Part shown: positions 7,925-15,179 of the stretch, one piece after another | Layout of the letters: every line of letters begins with the position of its first letter | Numbering within the stretch: the first letter of the stretch is position 1 | Assembly (NCBI GenBank): GCA_041745535.1 | Contig: JBGTIS010000131.1 | Location: 1-15,179, forward strand | Source of the DNA: JBGTIS01 sp041745535 | Lineage (GTDB): Bacteria > Bacteroidota > Bacteroidia > Cytophagales > Cyclobacteriaceae | Direction of reading: 5' to 3' | DNA: 15,179 nucleotides | Program-made: the position numbers and the translations under genes | Notes under the pieces: model-generated | The model's database searches: none | The model's input: only the letters and a program-made list of their open reading frames with translations | Told to the model about the DNA's origin: nothing

Positions 7925-8359
7925 ATGGATCAGTTTATTGTTGGTTGGCTCTCCTGTTTATTACTCAGTTTACCTGTAATGCCTCCTGAGCGGGGGCAGA
8001 TCATTGTGGATGTAAAAAATCTTAAAAATCAGAAGGGCACCGTACGTGCCTTGCTGTATCGTTCGTCGCAGGGTTTTCCTGACGATCTTGAGCAGGCGTT
8101 TAAAATGGGAGAAGCCTCAGCAACTGTAGGACAAGTTACGATCCGGTTCGCGGATTTACCGTATGGCACTTATGCCGTTACACTTTTGCACGACGAAAAC
8201 GACAATGGTGAAATGGATAAAAATTTCCTGGGCATTCCCAAAGAAGGATATGGTTTTTCCAATAATGCCCGGGGTTTGATGGGGCCTCCTGATTTCGAAG
8301 AAACTGCTTTTGAACTCAATAGCGAAAACAAACAAATTGAAGTAAGCTTAAACTATTAA
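7925..8359 (+). CDS. DUF2141 domain protein, probably exported
   Basis: This is a 144-aa protein. The N-terminus (FIVGWLSCLLLSLPVMP) is hydrophobic and probably a signal peptide, although no Lys or Arg precedes it. The only possible start is ATG 7925, because the frame stops at 7910-7912. The rest is a beta-rich domain matching DUF2141: GQIIVDVKNLKNQKGTVRA, the LPYGTYAVTLLHDENDNGEMD segment, and the FLGIPKEGYGFSNNARG...GPPDFEETAFEL ending. The stretch DENDNGEMD (90-98) resembles a calcium-binding EF-hand-like loop and is typical of the family. No enzymatic function is known. It lies 63 bases after menE, close enough for cotranscription, but no functional link can be shown. Confidence 0.85.
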   Translation: MDQFIVGWLSCLLLSLPVMPPERGQIIVDVKNLKNQKGTVRALLYRSSQGFPDDLEQAFKMGEASATVGQVTIRFADLPYGTYAVTLLHDENDNGEMDKNFLGIPKEGYGFSNNARGLMGPPDFEETAFELNSENKQIEVSLNY

Positions 8360-8573
8360 AACTTCTCTTTTTATCCGGAAAAGAATAATGGCCGTAATAC
8401 AATATTGATTTTTATGCGCTATGGCAAGTATCTTATCGTTTTGCGTAATTTAAACTTTTGATTTTAATGTTTTCAGAAGCACCCGCAAGCCGACTGATGT
8501 TTATGCTTTTCTAACGGATATTCTGAGCGCCATTTCATCCGGTTGGTACTTGTTTTTCGTTAGCGAATTTATC
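8360..8573 (+). other. Non-coding gap upstream of the second ABC exporter
   Basis: These 214 AT-rich bases carry no convincing coding frame. I looked for TAnnTTTG and found only near matches (for example TATCGTTTTG with one extra base), so the promoter for the next gene cannot be placed. A short palindrome TTCGTTAGCGAA sits just before the ATG at 8574 but is too small to weigh. Confidence 0.5.
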
Positions 8574-10433
8574 ATGGCATTTTGGAATAAATTATTTAAA
8601 AACAACCTGGATAGAAATGACAATGAGTCACAATTATCCACCAAAGACAGGTTCAAGGCTTTAAAAAATTTACCCGCGTTTTTTAAACTAATATGGGAAA
8701 CTCATCGGGGTATGTTTATGGCCAACGTATTGCTGCGGCTGGTGCGCTCTGCTTTTCCTGTCTTGTTATTGTATATTGGAAAACTGATTATTGATGAGGT
8801 AGTTCAACTTGTACAGACTTCCGGTGACCACGACCTGAAGTATCTGTTTGAGTTAGTGGCGCTGGAATTTGGCTTGGCCATTCTTTCTGATGTGTTCAAC
8901 CGCATTGTTACCCTGTTGGATAGTTTGCTGGGCGATTTGGTAGCCAATAAAAGCTCAGTAAACCTGATGCGGCATGCCGGCACCCTGGATCTGGATCAGT
9001 TTGAAGATTCATCCTTTTACGACAAGTTGGAACGGGCACGGCAGCAAACCGTTCGCCGCACAGTACTGATGACGCAGGTGCTTACCCAAATGCAAAGCCT
9101 GATTACCATTGGGTTCTTAATTGTTGGCTTAGTGGCCTTGGCGCCCTGGTTAATTATACTGTTAATTATCGCGATTATCCCGGCATTCTGGGGTGAAACC
9201 CATTTTAATGAGCGTAGCTATTCACTAAGCCGGCAGTGGACCCCTCAGCGTCGAGAGCTTGATTACTACCGGTATATCGGAGCAAGCGACGAAACTGCCA
9301 AGGAAATAAAAATGTTTGGTTTGTCGGACTTTATCTCCAATCATTTCAAGTCACTGGCCGATCAGTATTATGGGGAAAATAAAAAAATCGCGGTGGCTCG
9401 ATCTTATTGGGGAAGTTTATTCGCGGCCATCGGTAGCATTGGCTACTATATTGCTTACGTGCTGATTATTCTGAAAACTGTGAACGGCGAAATTTCGGTA
9501 GGTGATCTCACTTTTCTGGCGGGCTCATTTTCCCGGTTACGCGGCCTGATGGAAGGGGTGCTGAACAGTTTTTCCAGTGTGGCAGAAGGGGCCCTATATC
9601 TGCAGGATTTCTTCGATTTTTTCAAAATACAACCCAAAATTATTAGTAACCCCGATGTGCGGGTGGTTCCCAATCCTATAAGGCAGGGCTTTGTTTTTGA
9701 AAATGTAGGCTTTAGGTATCGGAATGCTGAAAAGTGGGCGGTTCGTAATCTGAGCTTTACGTTGCAGGCTGGCGAAAAACTGGCGCTGGTGGGTGAAAAT
9801 GGCGCTGGCAAAACTACCATTGCCAAACTACTGGCCCGATTGTATGATCCGGTAGAAGGAAGAATTTTACTGGACGGTTATGATTTGCGGGAATATGACC
9901 CAGCCAGCCTACGCAATGAAATTGGCGTGATTTTCCAGGATTTTGTCCGCTATCAAATGACGGTTTCCCGCAATATCGCGGTGGGTAAAATAGAAGAGCT
10001 GAATAATACGGAAAGAATCAGCAAAGCCGCTGTGCAGAGCCTGGCCAATCAGGTAATTGAGAAATTACCGAACCGGTTCGACCAGGTAATCGGAAAACGA
10101 TTTGCAGAAGGTGTGGATTTGTCAGGCGGTGAATGGCAAAAGCTGGCCATTGGTCGGGCGTATATGCGCGATGCCCAGGTGCTGGCCCTGGACGAACCCA
10201 CAGCGGCACTTGACGCGCGGGCTGAATATGAAGTATTTCAACGTTTTATTAATCTGACCAAAGGAAAAACCACCTTACTGATTTCACACCGGTTTTCTAC
10301 AGTGCGCATGGCCGACCGGATTCTGGTTTTGGATAAAGGAAAATGCCTGGAAATAGGTACTCATGAGGAACTGATAGCCAAAAAAGGCAAATACGCTGAG
10401 CTTTTCGAGTTACAGGCGCAGGGGTATAAGTAG
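8574..10433 (+). CDS. ABC exporter, fused permease and ATPase, LSGGEWQK signature
   Basis: This 619-aa half-size ABC exporter has a transmembrane domain (about residues 20-345) and one nucleotide-binding domain (about 365-615). I chose ATG 8574; a TTG in frame 24 bases upstream is possible but adds nothing conserved. Motifs are Walker A GENGAGKTT (407-415), signature LSGGE (516-520) continuing WQKLAIGRAYMRDAQ, Walker B LALDE with D540 and catalytic E541, D-loop AALD, and H572. Both ATP sites should be active in a homodimer. The LSGG[EQ]WQK form is also seen in NisT-type peptide exporters, so a peptide or lipid-like cargo is possible, but no precursor peptide or modifying enzyme is nearby. It is not an obvious partner for the exporter at 2666, from which it is separated by three genes and clearly diverged. 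Confidence 0.88.
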   Translation: MAFWNKLFKNNLDRNDNESQLSTKDRFKALKNLPAFFKLIWETHRGMFMANVLLRLVRSAFPVLLLYIGKLIIDEVVQLVQTSGDHDLKYLFELVALEFGLAILSDVFNRIVTLLDSLLGDLVANKSSVNLMRHAGTLDLDQFEDSSFYDKLERARQQTVRRTVLMTQVLTQMQSLITIGFLIVGLVALAPWLIILLIIAIIPAFWGETHFNERSYSLSRQWTPQRRELDYYRYIGASDETAKEIKMFGLSDFISNHFKSLADQYYGENKKIAVARSYWGSLFAAIGSIGYYIAYVLIILKTVNGEISVGDLTFLAGSFSRLRGLMEGVLNSFSSVAEGALYLQDFFDFFKIQPKIISNPDVRVVPNPIRQGFVFENVGFRYRNAEKWAVRNLSFTLQAGEKLALVGENGAGKTTIAKLLARLYDPVEGRILLDGYDLREYDPASLRNEIGVIFQDFVRYQMTVSRNIAVGKIEELNNTERISKAAVQSLANQVIEKLPNRFDQVIGKRFAEGVDLSGGEWQKLAIGRAYMRDAQVLALDEPTAALDARAEYEVFQRFINLTKGKTTLLISHRFSTVRMADRILVLDKGKCLEIGTHEELIAKKGKYAELFELQAQGYK

Positions 10434-10511
10434 TTGTCGGTTAAGGTCGTATTCAAAAGACCAAAAGTAGAAGAAGATTTTTATGATTTGAATGATATTA
10501 CTCCATATAAG

Positions 10512-10572
10512 GTTATTCGTTATTAGTTAATAGTTATTCGGAATTGACAACGAATAACTATTAACTAATAAC
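10512..10572. repeat. Perfect 22-bp AT-rich inverted repeat built from heptamers
   Basis: The left arm 10519-10540 and right arm 10551-10572 are exact reverse complements over 22 bases, around the 10-base loop GAATTGACAA. The left side is a run of heptamers: GTTATTC (10512), GTTATTA (10519), GTTAATA (10526), GTTATTC (10533). The right arm mirrors three of them as GAATAAC, TATTAAC, TAATAAC. It sits between the convergent ends of the ABC exporter gene (10433) and purM (10596). It may act as a bidirectional terminator hairpin or be one copy of a dispersed palindromic repeat; there is no long T-run at either side. Confidence 0.8.
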
Positions 10573-10595
10573 CTATTCACCCTTTGCGCTATCTA

Positions 10596-11774
10596 TCAAT
10601 ACACAAAAGTGCCATGCTCACCCTGAATGGTAACTTGCTTTTTGTCAGACTGCTCCACATAGCCAATAATTTGGGCATCAACCTTGAAACTTTGGGCAAT
10701 AGCGATCACTTCCTGTGCGTATTTTTCTTCCAGATAAATTTCCATCCTATGGCCCATGTTGAATACCTTGTACATTTCCTGCCACGAAGTTTTACTTTCC
10801 TGCTGGATAATTCTGAACAAAGGCGGGGTATTGAATAGCTGATTTTTAACTACATGCAGGTTGTCGATAAAATTCAGTACTTTGGTTTGCGCACCGCCAC
10901 TGCAATGGATCAGTCCATGGATGTTTTCCCGATGCGCATCGAGCACTTTTTTCATAACCGGCGCATAAGTGCGGGTAGGAGAGAGTACCAGTTTTCCCAT
11001 ATTGACGGTCATTTGCGACGTGCTTACTTCCTCTATAATTTCAGTAAGGTATCTGGAGCCGGAATAGACCAAATCTTCCGGTATTTGCGGATCAAAGCTT
11101 TCCGGGTAGGTTTTAGCCAGGGCATGATGGAATACATCATGGCGGGCAGAAGTCAGACCATTACTACCCATTCCGCCATTGTAAAAGTTCTCGTAAGAAG
11201 CCAGGCCGAAAGAAGCCAATCCGATTATTACATCGCCGGCAGCAATTTTTTCATTGGTAATTACCTGCTTTCGCGGCATTCGGGCGGTTACGGTACTATC
11301 TACCACAATAGTTCTTACCAGGTCGCCCAGGTCGGCCGTTTCTCCACCGGTGCTGATGATGTCGATTTGATGATCGCGCAGCATTTGCAGCACCTCTTCC
11401 GTACCATCGATAATAGCGGTAATTACTTCACCCGGAATGCGTTGTTTATTTCTACCGATGGTAGAAGAAAGCAAAATATGATCGACGGCACCCACACAAA
11501 TCAGGTCGTCCGTGTTCATCACGATGGCATCCTGAGCGATACCTTTCCATACGGAGAGGTCACCGGTTTCTTTCCAGTACAGGTAAGCCAGCGATGATTT
11601 GGTACCGGCGCCATCGGCATGCATAATGTTGCAATAGTCCGCGTCGTTACCCAGCATATCGGGCACTACTTTACAAAATGCCCTTGGAAACAACCCTTTG
11701 TCCAACTTACTGATAGCTTTGTGAACCTCTTCTTTAGAAGCAGAAACCCCCCTTTGTCCGTATCGGTCCGTCAT
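10596..11774 (-). CDS. purM: Phosphoribosylformylglycinamidine cyclo-ligase (AIR synthase), Bacteroidota type
   Basis: This 392-aa enzyme makes 5-aminoimidazole ribotide from FGAM with ATP, the fifth step of purine synthesis. It matches the Bacteroidota form of PurM nearly end to end: RYGQRGVSASKEEVHKAI at the N-terminus, CNIMHADGAGTKSSLAYLYW, the VWKGIAQDAIVMNTDDLICVGA segment, STIGRNK, GGETADLGDLVRTIVVDSTV, GGMGSNGLTSARHDVF, LVLSPTRTYAPV, HCSGGAQTKVLNF, VFNMGHRMEIYL and DAQIIGYVE. This type is longer than E. coli PurM (about 345 aa). I start it at ATG 11774; a TTG nine bases upstream is in frame but unneeded. It is a core gene pointing away from the toxin module, and the 170-base gap upstream should hold its promoter, although no exact TAnnTTTG is visible there. 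Confidence 0.95.
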   Translation of the reverse strand: MTDRYGQRGVSASKEEVHKAISKLDKGLFPRAFCKVVPDMLGNDADYCNIMHADGAGTKSSLAYLYWKETGDLSVWKGIAQDAIVMNTDDLICVGAVDHILLSSTIGRNKQRIPGEVITAIIDGTEEVLQMLRDHQIDIISTGGETADLGDLVRTIVVDSTVTARMPRKQVITNEKIAAGDVIIGLASFGLASYENFYNGGMGSNGLTSARHDVFHHALAKTYPESFDPQIPEDLVYSGSRYLTEIIEEVSTSQMTVNMGKLVLSPTRTYAPVMKKVLDAHRENIHGLIHCSGGAQTKVLNFIDNLHVVKNQLFNTPPLFRIIQQESKTSWQEMYKVFNMGHRMEIYLEEKYAQEVIAIAQSFKVDAQIIGYVEQSDKKQVTIQGEHGTFVY

Positions 11775-11944
11775 AATTTTCAATGGTTACAGGTAAACAA
11801 ATCCATTTACTTTCATGAATTGTTGTGCTATAATTTCTAACCGTAAAGCTATTATTTTTCTTTGACAATGGCATAAACAAAGCTTCGTATAAGTTGATGT
11901 ATAGCGCATCAGAATATTTTAGATAATTCATTCAAGTTATGGTA
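11775..11944 (-). other. Non-coding gap between the putative immunity gene and purM
   Basis: This AT-rich 170-base spacer lies downstream of the small gene and upstream of purM. A short - strand frame crosses it but runs into purM out of frame and has no recognisable content. I see no hairpin terminator followed by T residues after the small gene, so read-through into purM is possible. Confidence 0.4.
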
Positions 11945-12481
11945 TCATAATCTCCCTGAGCCAATGCACTCCCCAAATTCACCTGTTTCTGGATTTAAAA
12001 CTCTGTTTTCATGCCATTCCCGATCATACCCTATCCATACAGAGGTTACTAAATTTCCTTTACTGTCTTTATCCCAATTTACATGATTAAAAAATAGGCT
12101 GTCAGGGGCGTAAGGTTGTGGTGGATTGTTTTCTCCAAGCCTTTCAAAGGCAAGTTTTGATATCAACTTCGGAGGGGTCAAGATTTTATGTAAACTACCA
12201 TTAGCTGTATATATTACTGCATTATTTGGAGAAGGATATACCGGATCAATTTGGCTATACATAGCAATTACGTAATGCATATCAATAGAAGGATAGGCAA
12301 AAAAACTTCGATCAATTTGAATCTCTTTATTATCATTAATCCATTTAACAACCTGTATAGAGGCAGTGTTAACAAATTTATTGGCAAGATTATCATCTAC
12401 ATTTTCAAATATTGAACATCGATAACCCAATGCTAATGGAATAATTAATTCCCCTTTTAAAAAAGAAAAATCTTTGATCAT
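11945..12481 (-). CDS. Putative immunity protein paired with the upstream toxin
   Basis: I do not recognise a named family for this 178-aa protein. It starts at ATG 12481, 8 bases after the stop of the large upstream gene, with no clear Shine-Dalgarno sequence. There is no signal peptide or membrane helix, so it should be cytosolic. The C-terminal third is the most distinctive part: FNHVNWDKDSKGNLVTSVWI, then GYDREWHENRVLNP and ETGEFGECIGSGRL, with several Trp and acidic residues. The gene is AT-rich (the 60 bases at 12301-12360 are about 25% G+C by hand count), like the 3' end of its neighbour and unlike the purM side. The role is inferred from position: immunity genes of polymorphic toxins lie directly after the toxin gene and would bind the toxin tip to protect the producer. 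An unrelated accessory protein remains possible. Confidence 0.6.
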   Translation of the reverse strand: MIKDFSFLKGELIIPLALGYRCSIFENVDDNLANKFVNTASIQVVKWINDNKEIQIDRSFFAYPSIDMHYVIAMYSQIDPVYPSPNNAVIYTANGSLHKILTPPKLISKLAFERLGENNPPQPYAPDSLFFNHVNWDKDSKGNLVTSVWIGYDREWHENRVLNPETGEFGECIGSGRL

Positions 12482-12489
12482 TTCGAAGT

Positions 12490-13230
12490 TTACTTTAATA
12501 ATATACCTTTAGCGTCCTCAACAGTCAAGTATTTTTGCCAACTTGGTATTCCAACATTGTTCTTTCCACCCAAATACTCCAAAAACTCATACTGTTGTTG
12601 GTTACCAAAATAAATAGTACCCGCATTAACACCAGAAGCTTCCTGAAGGGGCCCAACAATACCGTCACGAACTGGCAAGGGCTTTTTAACGGTATATTCT
12701 CGTAATACTAAATTGTCTTTATTTACGTCCTTCCAATCATTAAGAATAGCCAAATCTTCTTTTACTTCCTTCAAGGTAGTGATTTTATTTTTAGAGCCCC
12801 AACCTCCAGGATTAGGCACACCATTATTTGCGTATTCTACAACGTAAACTTTATCGCCAGATTGCAAATGACGTTCAATTGTTGTTGTAAGAGGTCTATA
12901 TGGCTCATGATTTCCTACTCCTTTATGAAAAGAATTAACTTCCTCGGAGGGTAAAGCTCTGCCTTCTTTATAACCAAGCTCAAAAGCATAATTGTCACCG
13001 CTTTTTATTAACCTATACCCTTCATCCATTTGGGAGATTATTTCACCTCCAAACTTCCTTTGAAGTGTCCAACTAGTAGGTGTGAATTTACCATCTACTA
13101 TTGTAGCAATCTCCTCTCCTGCATTATTCAGGAACCTGATTGAACTTCCGTCATCAGTATGCTTAATTCCAATATTGACTAATTCTTCAAAAGTGGCTTT
13201 TAAAGAACCATCTAGGTTATCAGCTAGCTT
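12490..13230 (-). other. C-terminal toxin module, possible TNT-like NAD+ glycohydrolase domain
   Basis: The last ~240 residues of the large protein form a separate AT-rich module. The likely catalytic domain is the last ~140 residues: RHLQSGDKVYVVEYANNG, GGWGSKNKIT (about 12778-12808), LVLREYTVKKPLPVRDG (12661 to about 12711), and GTIYFGNQQQYEFLEYLGG, with GNQQQYEF at 12583-12606. From memory, the pattern L.pG..., then Y.V.KPLPV..G..aP, then G..QY matches the TNT/DUF4237 family (tuberculosis necrotizing toxin), which hydrolyses NAD+. The usual GGGTQY is GNQQQY here and the PWFGQP motif is not conserved, so it would be a divergent member or another ADP-ribosyl-type fold. Loss of NAD+ in the target cell is the predicted effect. 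The boundary at 13230 is approximate and set by composition. Confidence 0.5.
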
Positions 13231-15179
13231 ACTCGCGCCCCTAACAACCCTCACCCCAACCTTACCTAACCCATCCTCAACAATCTCCAGCGTCCCATCC
13301 ACTGTTTTATTATCTACAATATACTTTACTCCAGAGAGTTTGGCAAGCACTTTCTCACCACCATAGACCCAATAAATATCTTGCAGTACACCATTGACAA
13401 ATCTGCCGATCTGCCGGCTGCCTTGCCTGCCATACAGAACAATCTCATCAGTGGTATGTACCACCAGCCTTAATCCTGCTTTTCGGGCATTAATAATAAA
13501 TTGCCGGGTAGCCTGGGAAATTTTAACCAAATTAAAAGCCTTACCACCTATCCTGATTACCAGTGCGGTGATACCCACTTTGGCCCATGCTTCACCAGGC
13601 ACTACATCTAATATCCCCAATGTTTGTTCCCACCAGACCAGTTCTTGTCCAGTACGCCAATGCTCCCCAGTAGCCCAGCCAATCAAAGTTCCTGGGGCTG
13701 CATTTACCACATCGGCTACAAAGTTGGCATATGCCACTGCCCAACCTTCCTGTCGGGCGATTTTAGCATCCTGAATCCGCAGCCAGTTCACCACCGCTTC
13801 CCAGCCTTCTGCCTTGATGTCATAGGCTTCCCAGTAGGGTACTTTGTAGGTGAGTACCAGCAAGTCAAAAATATTGTCCTGATCTATGGTACTAAAGTCA
13901 ACGGTCTGCTCAATGGTGGCATCCGCTGACATTTGTAACAAAGCTGTTACCTTTTCTTTATAAGTTTCATCTATCGATACTTTGTTATAGAGGCCCTGAT
14001 CTTCCCAATGTTCCTTCAACACCTTAGCGGCACGTTCCTGGTAGCTTAAACTTGTGAACCAATCTAACAGCCCATCATCTACTGCCTTTTGGTTGATGAT
14101 CGCTTGGGCTGCTTCCCATTGCTCAGGCGTTAGTTGGTCTTTGAGGGTTTGCTCGCCGTCTACCTGTTTAAGGATTTCTTTTAGTGTATGCCGGTTTTCC
14201 TCATTTTTATGTATTTTGCCAACAAAGGCCTTCGAATTTTCTTTTACTTTGGGCAGATAATCTAAGATGCCTGCTACCATGTCAGCATCTTCGGGCACAT
14301 AATCGGGCAGGGCCCGTAGTTGATGCATTTCTGCTTTGCTAAGTGGTCCTTTGCCATAAATATTCAGCCAGCCTTCTAATTGCTTTTCAAATGCTTCCAA
14401 TACTTCTGCCACCAGCCTTTGCTCAAGATCAGACTCGTCTGGTTTGTCCTTATGAGAAGCACTGGCATTAGTCGCTGAGCCACTGAGGTTGTTTTCCTTA
14501 CTGATGTTTCCCTCCTCATCCACGGAAAAGGTATTCCCCATTTGGTCAGTAACTGCTAAAACTTTTCCTTCTTCCGGCACCTGTTGAGCAACAACTTCTT
14601 CTTTGTGCTCACTGTCTACCGCGATAACCTGCCCCTGATCATTAACATAGACCTGAACTACTTCACTCTCTATGGTCAGGGTGGTTACCGCTGCTTCATC
14701 CTGTGAGCCGGTAGGGTTATCAGCCGCTGTAGCCGCTCCTCCATCGGCTTCTGGTGGGTCTTGTTCATCCTGAGTGGGATGATTTTCTTGCCACCTTTGT
14801 TGGAAACCTGCCAACCCCTCACTTAAAGCCACTACTTCTCCTTTTACCAGCTTGTAGTCCTCATCTATCCATACCCTTTCAAACTTAACCGGGATTTGTG
14901 TGCTTAAATACGGGACATTCATCACCCCCCAGCCACTAAATACGCCGTTGCCACCCCTTACTTCTCTTACCTGCATGCTGAAGTCGCCTACCTGCCAGTA
15001 CTGACCCGCCAGCGCTGAAGTCAGCGGCACAGTAGATGCTGTAATGGAAGGAGGGGGCGCAACTCCACAGGCACTTACCTGTATGGCAGGGGTGGTAAAG
15101 GTCTGAATCTGTGAATAGCGGGAGGTGTACTTGCTAAACAGGCTGGCTATACGAATCTCATAACTGGTTTCTGGCTCCA
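12490..15179 (-). CDS. Large polymorphic-toxin-like protein, C-terminal 895 residues (5' end outside window)
   Basis: The frame is open from the window edge to the TAA at 12490-12492. A GTG at 15030 could be mistaken for a start, but coding sequence clearly continues upstream (YEIRIASLFSKYTSRYSQ, then TFTTPAIQVSACG), which looks like the end of a fibronectin type III-like domain. In order there follow: a conserved block with YWQVGDFSMQVREVRGGNG (near 14940-15010); an acidic Asp/Glu/Ala/Gly-rich linker and V.D..G-type short repeats (about 14490-14790); a long charged helical region (about 13800-14450); a pretoxin-like segment with APGTLIGWATGEHWRTGQE and a WWEQTLGILDVVPG stretch (about 13583-13710), resembling PT-TG domains; and a variable C-terminal tip from about 13230. 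Such proteins are exported and deliver the tip to rivals. No RHS/YD repeats are seen. The export signal and N-terminus lie outside the window. Confidence 0.75.
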   Translation of the reverse strand, partial: EPETSYEIRIASLFSKYTSRYSQIQTFTTPAIQVSACGVAPPPSITASTVPLTSALAGQYWQVGDFSMQVREVRGGNGVFSGWGVMNVPYLSTQIPVKFERVWIDEDYKLVKGEVVALSEGLAGFQQRWQENHPTQDEQDPPEADGGAATAADNPTGSQDEAAVTTLTIESEVVQVYVNDQGQVIAVDSEHKEEVVAQQVPEEGKVLAVTDQMGNTFSVDEEGNISKENNLSGSATNASASHKDKPDESDLEQRLVAEVLEAFEKQLEGWLNIYGKGPLSKAEMHQLRALPDYVPEDADMVAGILDYLPKVKENSKAFVGKIHKNEENRHTLKEILKQVDGEQTLKDQLTPEQWEAAQAIINQKAVDDGLLDWFTSLSYQERAAKVLKEHWEDQGLYNKVSIDETYKEKVTALLQMSADATIEQTVDFSTIDQDNIFDLLVLTYKVPYWEAYDIKAEGWEAVVNWLRIQDAKIARQEGWAVAYANFVADVVNAAPGTLIGWATGEHWRTGQELVWWEQTLGILDVVPGEAWAKVGITALVIRIGGKAFNLVKISQATRQFIINARKAGLRLVVHTTDEIVLYGRQGSRQIGRFVNGVLQDIYWVYGGEKVLAKLSGVKYIVDNKTVDGTLEIVEDGLGKVGVRVVRGASKLADNLDGSLKATFEELVNIGIKHTDDGSSIRFLNNAGEEIATIVDGKFTPTSWTLQRKFGGEIISQMDEGYRLIKSGDNYAFELGYKEGRALPSEEVNSFHKGVGNHEPYRPLTTTIERHLQSGDKVYVVEYANNGVPNPGGWGSKNKITTLKEVKEDLAILNDWKDVNKDNLVLREYTVKKPLPVRDGIVGPLQEASGVNAGTIYFGNQQQYEFLEYLGGKNNVGIPSWQKYLTVEDAKGILLK

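Noticed and set aside
8574..10433. Second ABC exporter as heterodimer partner of the one at 2666-4462
   Set aside because: Heterodimer halves are normally adjacent and similar in type; here nuoL, menE and the DUF2141 gene intervene and the nucleotide-binding domains belong to different subgroups (LSGGEWQK versus LSGGQKQR).
10854..11597. Long + strand frame (247 codons) opposite purM
   Set aside because: It lies entirely antisense to a secure purM. Its translation has no recognisable domain and its length follows from the codon pattern of the opposite strand.
11734..11931. 65-codon - strand frame across the purM upstream gap
   Set aside because: It overlaps the purM start in another frame, has no recognisable content and no ribosome binding site.
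11775..11944. Promoter for purM on the - strand
   Set aside because: No exact TAnnTTTG with a suitable -33 element was found; near matches such as TGGATTTG are too weak to place a promoter.
13082..14260. Several + strand frames of 68-126 codons opposite the large toxin gene
   Set aside because: All are antisense shadows with low-complexity Ser/Pro/Thr-rich translations and no family features; the - strand frame is continuous through the whole stretch.
15028..15030. GTG as start of the large - strand protein
   Set aside because: The same frame continues to the window edge with FN3-like coding sequence, so the GTG is an internal valine codon.
12490..15179. RHS/YD-repeat toxin or contact-dependent CdiA protein
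   Set aside because: No YD repeats, RHS core motif or haemagglutinin repeats are visible; the FN3-like piece and pretoxin-like segment fit a different scaffold.

Overview
The window looks like a Bacteroidota chromosome segment, most likely from the Cytophagales. The evidence is a PurM of the Bacteroidota-specific type, a short (~367 aa) MenE, two copies of the Bacteroidota -7 promoter word TAAATTTG, weak ribosome binding sites and non-ATG starts (GTG twice, TTG once). I see no tRNA, rRNA, insertion sequence or CRISPR array.

Left and middle part (1-10433, all + strand). The window opens inside etfA (electron transfer flavoprotein alpha subunit). A bifunctional-nuclease (BFN/DUF151) gene follows 13 bases later, then a clear intrinsic terminator. 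Next come a Na+/nucleoside symporter of the CNT/NupC family, a half-size ABC exporter whose Walker B glutamate is replaced by Asp, and an isolated nuoL (proton-pumping subunit of complex I) with an extended C-terminus. menE (o-succinylbenzoate-CoA ligase, menaquinone synthesis) starts 3 bases after nuoL ends. A small exported DUF2141 protein and a second, canonical ABC exporter with an LSGGEWQK signature complete this strand. These are mainly housekeeping and transport genes; the nuoL-menE pair joins a quinone-reducing complex to synthesis of its quinone.

Convergence point (10434-10595). A perfect 22-bp AT-rich inverted repeat built from tandem GTTATTn-type heptamers lies between the second ABC exporter and purM.

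Right part (10596-15179, all - strand). purM is core purine synthesis. Upstream of it (to the right) is a two-gene module: the 3' end of a very large surface or secreted protein, open at the window edge, with the layout of a polymorphic toxin, and 8 bases downstream a 178-aa gene in the position of its immunity protein. The last ~240 residues of the large protein and the whole small gene are much more AT-rich than the rest of the large gene, as expected for an exchangeable toxin-immunity cassette. The toxin tip carries a KPLPVRDG...GNQQQYEF pattern that I read as TNT-like (NAD+ glycohydrolase). This module is the most novel part of the window; its enzyme class is an inference.
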